Of a stretch of 10,841 nt of DNA, positions 5,972-10,841 are shown one piece after another. The position numbers and the translations under genes were made by a program. Under the pieces are notes generated by a model. The model was given only the letters and a program-made list of their open reading frames with translations. It was not told the DNA's origin and made no database searches. Origin of the DNA: Bacteroidales bacterium (GTDB taxonomy: Bacteria; Bacteroidota; Bacteroidia; Bacteroidales; P3); contig CAAGHV010000244.1 in assembly GCA_900769785.1 (NCBI GenBank), positions 1-10,841 of the forward strand, in the 5' to 3' direction. Numbering within the stretch: position 1 is the first letter of the stretch; every line of letters begins with the position of its first letter.

Positions 5972-7849
5972 TTACCTAGTAAGATAGATTATCAATACCG
6001 AAATATCAGCAGGCGAAACACCACTTATCCTCGATGCCTGACCCACAGTTTTGGGCTTCATTTTAGTCAATTTCTCCCTCGCTTCATACGAAAGAGACTG
6101 CAAAGAGAAGTAATCAAAATCGTCCTTCAAAGGCATATTTTCATACTTCAAAAGTTTATCTGCCACCTCCTGCTCCTTGTCTATATAGTTCTGATATTTC
6201 AAAAGCACCTCGGCATATTCCAAACTTTCAGCTCTTCTATCTTCAGGAATTTGCAAACTTACATCCCGTAAAATAGCAGACATTTTCATCAAATCAGCAA
6301 TATTCACCTGCGGACGCAGCAAAAGATTCAACATCTTCACCTTTTGGTCTATTGCCGGTGTACCTTTCTCTGCAAGCACATCATTAACCTCCGAAGGCAA
6401 AACAGATGTATTTCTCACACATTTCATCAGTTCTTCCGAATATTTCAGTTTACCTTCCACCCTACGCATTCGCTCCTCCGAAGCCAATCCCATGGCATAA
6501 GACAATGGTGTAAGACGAACATCAGCATTATCCTGACGCAACAAAATACGATACTCTGCACGAGAAGTAAACATACGATAAGGCTCATCAACACCTTTAG
6601 TAACCAAATCGTCAATCAAAACTCCAATATACGACTGTGTGCGATTCATTACAAACGAAGGTTTACCTTTCAACTTCAATACTGCATTTATACCCGCTAC
6701 CAAACCTTGAGAAGCAGCCTCTTCATAGCCCGTAGTACCATTTATTTGCCCTGCAAAGTAGAGATTTTCCACTTTTTTGGTTTCCAAAGTATATGATAAC
6801 TGTGTAGGTGGAAAATAATCATACTCTATTGCATATCCCGGTTTGAATATCCTTGCATTCTCAAATCCTTTAATAGAATGCAATGCCTGAAGCTGCACAT
6901 CCAATGGCAACGACGATGAAAAACCATTTATATAATAAGAATTAGATTTCCAACCCTCAGGTTCTACAAACAATTGATGTCTATCCTTGCCTGCAAAACG
7001 CTCTATTTTATCTTCAATAGATGGACAATACCTTGGGCCTCTACCCTGTATTCTTCCCGTAAACAACGGCGATTTGGCAAAACCAGTACGCAGAATATCA
7101 TGAGTTTGCTCACTAGTATAAGCCAAATAACATGACCGCTGGGCTGTCAACACAGGAGTATCCATAAAGGAAAATTTACCCGGCTGCTCATCACCTTTCT
7201 GTTCATCAAGTTTGGAAAAATCAATAGTTTTACCATCTACACGCACAGGCGTTCCAGTCTTAAGGCGTTCCACTTCAAAACCAAATTCCCTCAGCTGAGC
7301 AGAAAGCCCCACAGCAGGATATTCTCCTATCCTACCACCCTCGAGCGACATTTCGCCTATATGAATAAGTCCATTCAAAAAGGTTCCATTGGTAAGAACA
7401 ACCGCTTGAGTCGGTATTTCTATACCTATTTTAGTACAAACACCTACAACCTCATTGCCCTCTATCTTCACCCCTACAACTTCATCTTGCCACAAGGAAA
7501 GATTGGGAATATGCTCCAAAATATTTCGCCATACAGCAGAAAACTGCATTCTATCACTCTGCGCACGCGGACTCCACATAGCAGGCCCTTTAGAAAGATT
7601 CAACATTCTAAATTGTATCATAGTAGTATCAGTAACTATTCCCGAATAGCCACCCATGGCATCAATCTCCCTTACTATTTGACCCTTGGCCACCCCACCC
7701 ATAGCAGGATTACAAGACATCTGACAAATAGCATCCAAGTTTTGAGTTATCAGCAACGTTTTTGCACCCAAATTAGCTGCTGCTGCCGCAGCCTCAGCAC
7801 CCGCATGACCACCTCCCACCACTACAACTTCATATCTTTCCCAAACCAT
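5972..7849 (-). CDS. mnmG: tRNA uridine-5-carboxymethylaminomethyl enzyme MnmG (GidA)
   Basis: MnmG, with MnmE, modifies the wobble U34 of several tRNAs using FAD, methylene-tetrahydrofolate and glycine or ammonium. At 625 residues it is close to the 629 of the E. coli protein and looks complete. The N-terminal dinucleotide fold VVVGGGHAGAEAA (8-20) binds FAD. MSCNPAMGGVAKG (44-56) holds a conserved Cys (C46), and RSCYLAYT (C240) and GRGPRYCPS (C275) are the other family landmarks; C46 and C275 correspond to the two catalytic cysteines known in E. coli. TGYEEAASQGL and the C-terminal RISGVSPADISVLIIYL complete the signature. The ATG at 7849 directly precedes the FAD fold. ybeY ends 61 bases upstream on the same strand, so the gene may be read from ybeY, from a possible own promoter, or both. 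A parS-like site lies on each side. mnmE is not in the window. Confidence 0.97.
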   Translation of the reverse strand: MVWERYEVVVVGGGHAGAEAAAAAANLGAKTLLITQNLDAICQMSCNPAMGGVAKGQIVREIDAMGGYSGIVTDTTMIQFRMLNLSKGPAMWSPRAQSDRMQFSAVWRNILEHIPNLSLWQDEVVGVKIEGNEVVGVCTKIGIEIPTQAVVLTNGTFLNGLIHIGEMSLEGGRIGEYPAVGLSAQLREFGFEVERLKTGTPVRVDGKTIDFSKLDEQKGDEQPGKFSFMDTPVLTAQRSCYLAYTSEQTHDILRTGFAKSPLFTGRIQGRGPRYCPSIEDKIERFAGKDRHQLFVEPEGWKSNSYYINGFSSSLPLDVQLQALHSIKGFENARIFKPGYAIEYDYFPPTQLSYTLETKKVENLYFAGQINGTTGYEEAASQGLVAGINAVLKLKGKPSFVMNRTQSYIGVLIDDLVTKGVDEPYRMFTSRAEYRILLRQDNADVRLTPLSYAMGLASEERMRRVEGKLKYSEELMKCVRNTSVLPSEVNDVLAEKGTPAIDQKVKMLNLLLRPQVNIADLMKMSAILRDVSLQIPEDRRAESLEYAEVLLKYQNYIDKEQEVADKLLKYENMPLKDDFDYFSLQSLSYEAREKLTKMKPKTVGQASRISGVSPADISVLIIYLTR

Positions 7850-7876
7850 GTTTTATATACTTTATAGTTATTCAAA

Positions 7877-7884
7877 CAAAGCTA
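7877..7884 (-). promoter_or_regulatory. Possible -7 element of an mnmG promoter
   Basis: TAGCTTTG on the minus strand (7884-7877) fits TAnnTTTG exactly and would start a transcript about 20 bases before the mnmG ATG. The expected TTTG about 20 bases upstream is missing (the region is A/T-rich), so the promoter is uncertain. Confidence 0.4.
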
Positions 7885-7910
7885 TCTACTTATTTATCTA
7901 TATTTTAATA

Positions 7911-8354
7911 CTAATGTTTCTCGTGAAACATAACCATATCATCCCACAGTTTTAATGCCTCTTCTTCTCTTTTTCGCATCATTTTTGCCTCCTCGTCAGT
8001 CTTGTCACCAACACCAAGAAGATGCAAAATTCCATGTATTATAACGCGGTGCAGCTCCTGTTCAAAAGTGCAACCAAAAGTTTGGGCATTATCCTTTATA
8101 CGATCAACACTTATCAATATATCACCTGACACCACATCACCTTCTACATAATCGAAAGTAATAATATCTGTATAAGTGTCGTGCTCCAAATAAGAGATAT
8201 TTGCTTCCAACACTTGATCATCACCACAAAACATATAAGCAATATCACCTACTTTCTTATCATCTCTCTTTATTATAGAAGTTATCCATGCCTTTAACTT
8301 CGTTTTTTCTTTCAATCGAAAGCCTTCTTTCTCTACAGAAAAATGTATCGCCAT
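7911..8354 (-). CDS. ybeY: Endoribonuclease YbeY (rRNA maturation factor)
   Basis: YbeY is a single-domain metal-dependent RNase involved in 16S rRNA 3' maturation and ribosome quality control. The 147-residue length is typical. Visible landmarks are LEANISYLEHDTYTDIITF (49-67), GDILISVDRIKDNA (77-90) and the metal site HGILHLLGVGDKT (H107, H111). The canonical site is HGxLHLxGYDH. Here the third His position is Asp117, followed by Lys; I recall the same GxxDK form in other Bacteroidota YbeY proteins, so this is probably a lineage variant rather than loss of function. The final residues MFHEKH are encoded by a parS-like sequence. The gene precedes mnmG by 61 bases. The 179-base gap upstream shows no convincing promoter or other feature. 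Confidence 0.93.
   Translation of the reverse strand: MAIHFSVEKEGFRLKEKTKLKAWITSIIKRDDKKVGDIAYMFCGDDQVLEANISYLEHDTYTDIITFDYVEGDVVSGDILISVDRIKDNAQTFGCTFEQELHRVIIHGILHLLGVGDKTDEEAKMMRKREEEALKLWDDMVMFHEKH
7915..7930. other. parS-like centromere site B
   Basis: TGTTTCTCGTGAAACA matches the parS consensus TGTTTCACGTGAAACA at 15 of 16 positions. The symmetry extends to 18 bp (ATGTTTC...GAAACAT, 7914-7931) with one mismatched pair in the centre. It overlaps the last six codons of ybeY and lies upstream of the mnmG start, 1,994 bases from site A. It is the stronger of the two sites. Confidence 0.62.
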
Positions 8355-8533
8355 TACTTAAGTATTTTTTATTATAATCGTTTTTTAGCTCCATTATCAA
8401 GACAGCAATATTTACACTATATTTCACAGTATTTTAGCATATTACAACTGATTTTGTGTTTCTAAAGGCGTTTTCCTTGCAATATAATATCTAATTCGAC
8501 TATTTACCTTGCCATACAGCGTATAAAAAGTCT

Positions 8534-8731
8534 TTAGAGCTCTGTTGAATCAGAATTGTTCTTATCATCTTTTTGATCGAAGAGAGAAAGTCCCAAACAA
8601 GCAACCGCCATACCCAGCATCATAAACAAACTTTCACTTTCCACATCAACTTTCATAACAGAGAGAACGAACACCGCTGTTCCCAAACCCACTGCCAAAG
8701 CCTTAAAAACAGTATTAAAAATTGGATTCAT
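8534..8731 (-). CDS. Small two-helix membrane protein, function unknown
   Basis: A 65-residue protein with two hydrophobic segments (about 8-26 and 34-51) joined by a short acidic loop (DVESES), and a charged C-terminal tail rich in Asp, Lys and Asn (FDQKDDKNNSDSTEL). This is a plausible inner-membrane hairpin with both ends on the same side. I recognise no named family. It lies between the RsbW-like gene and ybeY on the same strand. Its start codon is 20 bases after the T-run of a terminator, with no visible promoter in between, so its expression probably relies on read-through. The antisense frame over the same bases is low in protein character. A real gene is favoured by the clean helix-loop-helix-tail layout and its position in the cluster. 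Confidence 0.65.
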   Translation of the reverse strand: MNPIFNTVFKALAVGLGTAVFVLSVMKVDVESESLFMMLGMAVACLGLSLFDQKDDKNNSDSTEL

Positions 8732-8751
8732 ATCTATTCACTTTTACACAG

Positions 8752-8795
8752 AAAAAGCGACCGACAATAATCGTAATACCACTGCCGCTCGCTTT
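8752..8795 (-). terminator. Intrinsic terminator after the RsbW-like gene
   Basis: On the minus strand AAAGCGA (8795-8789) pairs with TCGCTTT (8760-8754). After one G/G mismatch the stem continues with CGGCAG against TTGTCG, including G-U pairs. The outer stem ends in a five-T run (8756-8752). It starts 26 bases after the stop of the ATPase gene. Confidence 0.65.
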
Positions 8796-8820
8796 ATACT
8801 ATTTCTATTTATATTTTCTA

Positions 8821-9276
8821 TCAAACATTAATTCTCTTTGGATCAAAGAAATTTTGCAATGTTACTGCTCGTTCCAAAGATCGAGAGGCTTCTATACCTT
8901 GAATCATAAACTCCAACTTAACCCTTTTCCCACCTTTAGAATAAGTACAAGAATCTGATAATGTTTGCATCAAAAATATACCATCTCCTTTACCACCCTC
9001 CAATGATAGACCAGAGTATCCTTTATAATTGAAGCCTTCACCTTCATCTTCAACAACAAAAGCAATACCACCTCTACATTTCGAATACTTAATGGAAACA
9101 GACTTGCTTTCGTCCGATTTATTACCATGAAGTATGGCATTTTCAACTGCTTGCAACACTGCAACAGATATTGTAGCATAGTAATTGTGAATGTTCATTG
9201 TATCACATACTGTATCAAGAAACTGCTCAACCTTAACTAGATTAGCAATATTAGACTGAATAACAATGCGTTCCAT
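8821..9276 (-). CDS. RsbW/SpoIIAB-like ATP-binding regulator
   Basis: A 151-residue GHKL-type ATPase of the HATPase_c_2 group, in which anti-sigma factor kinases such as RsbW and SpoIIAB phosphorylate an anti-anti-sigma protein and bind a sigma factor. The N-box is AVLQAVENAILHGNKSDE (39-56; E45, N46), the G1 box is VEDEGEGF (75-82; D77, G79, G81) and the G2 box is GGKGDGIFLM (94-103). In-frame ATGs at 9291 and 9285 precede the chosen ATG at 9276 (MERIVIQ). The promoter puts the transcript start near 9297, which leaves a leader of about 20 bases for 9276 but almost none for the others. No STAS-domain partner or sigma factor gene is in the window, so its target is unknown. It lies just downstream of the DUF4175-like gene but has its own promoter. 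Confidence 0.85.
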   Translation of the reverse strand: MERIVIQSNIANLVKVEQFLDTVCDTMNIHNYYATISVAVLQAVENAILHGNKSDESKSVSIKYSKCRGGIAFVVEDEGEGFNYKGYSGLSLEGGKGDGIFLMQTLSDSCTYSKGGKRVKLEFMIQGIEASRSLERAVTLQNFFDPKRINV

Positions 9277-9302
9277 ATATAACATATTCATTTAACAGAT
9301 TA

Positions 9303-9334
9303 CAAAGATACGTTATTTTTCTCAGCAAGACAAA
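9303..9334 (-). promoter_or_regulatory. Bacteroidota consensus promoter of the RsbW-like gene
   Basis: On the minus strand TTTG (9334-9331), a 20-base spacer and TATCTTTG (9310-9303) match the Bacteroidota -33/-7 promoter with no deviation. The predicted start near 9297 supports translation from 9276. This is the best promoter in the window. Confidence 0.8.
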
Positions 9335-9373
9335 TTTGTTTACAATATTTTTTACACCGCCAAATGTCAATTA

Positions 9374-10841
9374 TCAGTTTCCTAGCTTATATAAATACTC
9401 ATTCACCTTTGATTTATAATAGTTTGTAAATGTTGGAGGCACAGTCCGAAACATCTCAAGTTCCTGCTGTTTCAACTTATTGTATTCGTCCAAATCTCCT
9501 TGTGAGTGCTGAAAAATATCTTTTGCCTCTTTACTTTCTCTTTTTTGGTCTCTTTCCCTTTGCATTTCAGCCTGCTCATGTTCAAGCAATCTAGTCAATA
9601 TTTGTTGCTGACGCATCATAGTTTGTTTTGTAATAGTCTTATTTACGAGTTCTGTCTCAGTCTGTTCCATCTGCTTTAGCAACTTATCCACTTCTTTACC
9701 CATAGCTCCACTACTTCCTTGCTTAAGGTCTTCGCCATATTTCTGCATCATTCTACGTATTTGCTCTTGTTGTGCTGCCATACGTGCAAATTCTTCACTC
9801 ATTTTACTATTTTGACCTATCTTACCCCTACCCTCTTGTTTAGCCTGTTTATCAAGTTGTTGCTTCATAGCTTCCATTTGTTTATTGAGAGCATCTTGCA
9901 AGTCTTTCATCGATTTTGCAGATGGCTTACCTTTGCCGGATTTACTTTGACCAGGGTTATTACAACTACCTGACTTCTTACAGTTACCTGATTTCTTCTT
10001 CTGATTATTCTGCCTCATCTGCGACTGCATATCATCCAACGATTCTGCCAAAACCAATGCAAGATTATTCAACGACATCATGGAGTACTGCATAGATGAA
10101 GCAGCCGACTGATTCTTCGAAGTACCATAGAATGTTTGATTCATAAGCAACAATCTATTCATTGATTTCGAAATGTTTAGATTTATGACTTCCAACTCCT
10201 TATTTATTACCATCGCTACCATCATCTGACGTTTAGCCATGGTTCGCAAAGAATCTTCTACCGTTTTAAAATCATCTTTTATTTTGTGTTGCGAAGCTAT
10301 TATCTGCTGATATTTCGGATCTTGTATCTGTATTGAGTTGAGATCGGAGATAAGCTGTTCTTGGTTAAACGATAGAGTAACAAGATTTTTCAACAACTGA
10401 CGTACTTGTTCTGCATCTTCTGCAAGATCACTTTGTTCCATATCCAATTGCGCTTCAGCCAACTCATTAGACAACTTTTCCAACTCATCAGCTGCAGAAT
10501 TTTGCTGTTCTGAAGCCTTTTTATTATTCTTGTTATTTAGCTGCTTGGATGCCTCATTTTGCTTGTCGGATATAGAATTTTCGGTATCTCTATTACGCTT
10601 AAATTCTGCCGTTTCATCTATGTCTTTAAGTTTCTTTTGTATATCATCTATATCCTTTTGTAGTTGCTTAAATTCTTCATTGAGCTTGTTTTGTTTGTTG
10701 CTCAATTCCTCTGTTTTTTTCCTATCGGACTTCTCTGTATCTCTTGCCAACTCTCTCTGTTTCTGTGCCAACTCTTCGGTTTTCTTTATGGTTATCTCTA
10801 CTTTCTTTTCTAATTCTAGGCGTTTCATCAACTCTATATTC
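9374..10841 (-). CDS. DUF4175-like coiled-coil protein, C-terminal part
   Basis: The reading frame stays open to the window edge (Asn-Ile-Glu-Leu precede the Met at 10828), so only the C-terminal 488 or so residues of a larger protein are present. They are almost entirely charged coiled coil: long Lys/Glu/Gln stretches such as KKTEELAQKQRELARDTEK and SADELEKLSNELAEAQLDM. A linker near residues 280-305 is rich in Lys, Gly, Ser and Asn and has two Cys, and a second coiled coil follows. The end, FRTVPPTFTNYYKSKVNEYLYKL, resembles the C-terminus of Bacteroidota DUF4175 proteins, which are about 1,100 residues long with N-terminal membrane helices; that assignment rests on memory of the family. 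Function is unknown, with an envelope role inferred from the missing membrane region. The stop codon lies 82 bases from the RsbW-like gene's promoter region. Confidence 0.72.
   Translation of the reverse strand, partial: NIELMKRLELEKKVEITIKKTEELAQKQRELARDTEKSDRKKTEELSNKQNKLNEEFKQLQKDIDDIQKKLKDIDETAEFKRNRDTENSISDKQNEASKQLNNKNNKKASEQQNSAADELEKLSNELAEAQLDMEQSDLAEDAEQVRQLLKNLVTLSFNQEQLISDLNSIQIQDPKYQQIIASQHKIKDDFKTVEDSLRTMAKRQMMVAMVINKELEVINLNISKSMNRLLLMNQTFYGTSKNQSAASSMQYSMMSLNNLALVLAESLDDMQSQMRQNNQKKKSGNCKKSGSCNNPGQSKSGKGKPSAKSMKDLQDALNKQMEAMKQQLDKQAKQEGRGKIGQNSKMSEEFARMAAQQEQIRRMMQKYGEDLKQGSSGAMGKEVDKLLKQMEQTETELVNKTITKQTMMRQQQILTRLLEHEQAEMQRERDQKRESKEAKDIFQHSQGDLDEYNKLKQQELEMFRTVPPTFTNYYKSKVNEYLYKLGN

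Noticed and set aside
7361..7867. 168-codon plus-strand frame opposite the N-terminal half of mnmG
   Set aside because: It is antisense to a highly conserved gene, its translation is rich in Ser, Thr, His and Tyr with no domain, and it has no promoter. The same applies to plus-strand frames at 6344-6796, 2717-3088, 3909-4295, 5365-5748 and 9719-9973.
5728..8533. Replication origin near the parS-like sites
   Set aside because: I found no cluster of TTATCCACA-type DnaA boxes, no A/T-rich unwinding region with repeats and no dnaA or dnaN gene. The parS-like sites suggest only origin proximity, not the origin itself.
8355..8533. Promoter or small RNA in the gap before ybeY
   Set aside because: There is no TAnnTTTG element, no convincing hairpin plus T-run and no conserved-looking RNA structure; it was left unannotated.

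Overview
The window reads as chromosomal DNA of a Bacteroidota bacterium, most likely order Bacteroidales. Two upstream regions carry the Bacteroidota promoter form (TTTG or TTGG, about 20 bp, then TATCTTTG). Several proteins are of types I associate with this phylum: a PgQC-like glutaminyl cyclase lipoprotein, a Rieske-like lipoprotein, a DUF4175-type coiled-coil protein beside an RsbW-like ATPase, and a YbeY with Asp in place of its third metal-ligand His. I cannot name the genus. All ten supported genes lie on the minus strand, so transcription runs from high to low coordinates.

In transcription order, 10841-9374 is the C-terminal part of a DUF4175-like protein cut by the window edge. It is followed by an RsbW/SpoIIAB-like ATPase with its own strong promoter, a terminator, a 65-residue membrane protein, ybeY and mnmG. 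Then comes an operon of a MenA/UbiA prenyltransferase, a CPBP-family membrane protein (ATGA overlap) and a small PD-(D/E)XK nuclease with Cas4/DUF2779-type cysteines. After a repeat-filled gap come phosphate butyryltransferase (ptb) with a clear promoter, a terminator, a single-domain PAS protein, another terminator, and a two-gene unit of glutaminyl cyclase and Rieske-like lipoprotein.

The functions are mostly housekeeping: tRNA wobble modification (mnmG), rRNA maturation (ybeY), probable quinone biosynthesis (UbiA/MenA), acyl-phosphate metabolism (ptb), and maturation of exported proteins (glutaminyl cyclase).

The two most unusual signals are non-coding. First, the gap at 3276-3547 is a decayed array in which TCGA or a one-base variant recurs every 22-23 bp about twelve times, with flanks that largely alternate in orientation. 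The array runs into the 3' end of the nuclease gene. Second, two 16-bp sites matching the parS centromere consensus at 14/16 and 15/16 positions bracket mnmG. Smaller points are the Rieske-like lipoprotein whose fourth ligand position is Cys, a terminator with a mutually exclusive alternative hairpin directly before the PAS start codon, and a ptb with no butyrate kinase beside it. I saw no tRNA, rRNA, insertion sequence, CRISPR or phage gene.
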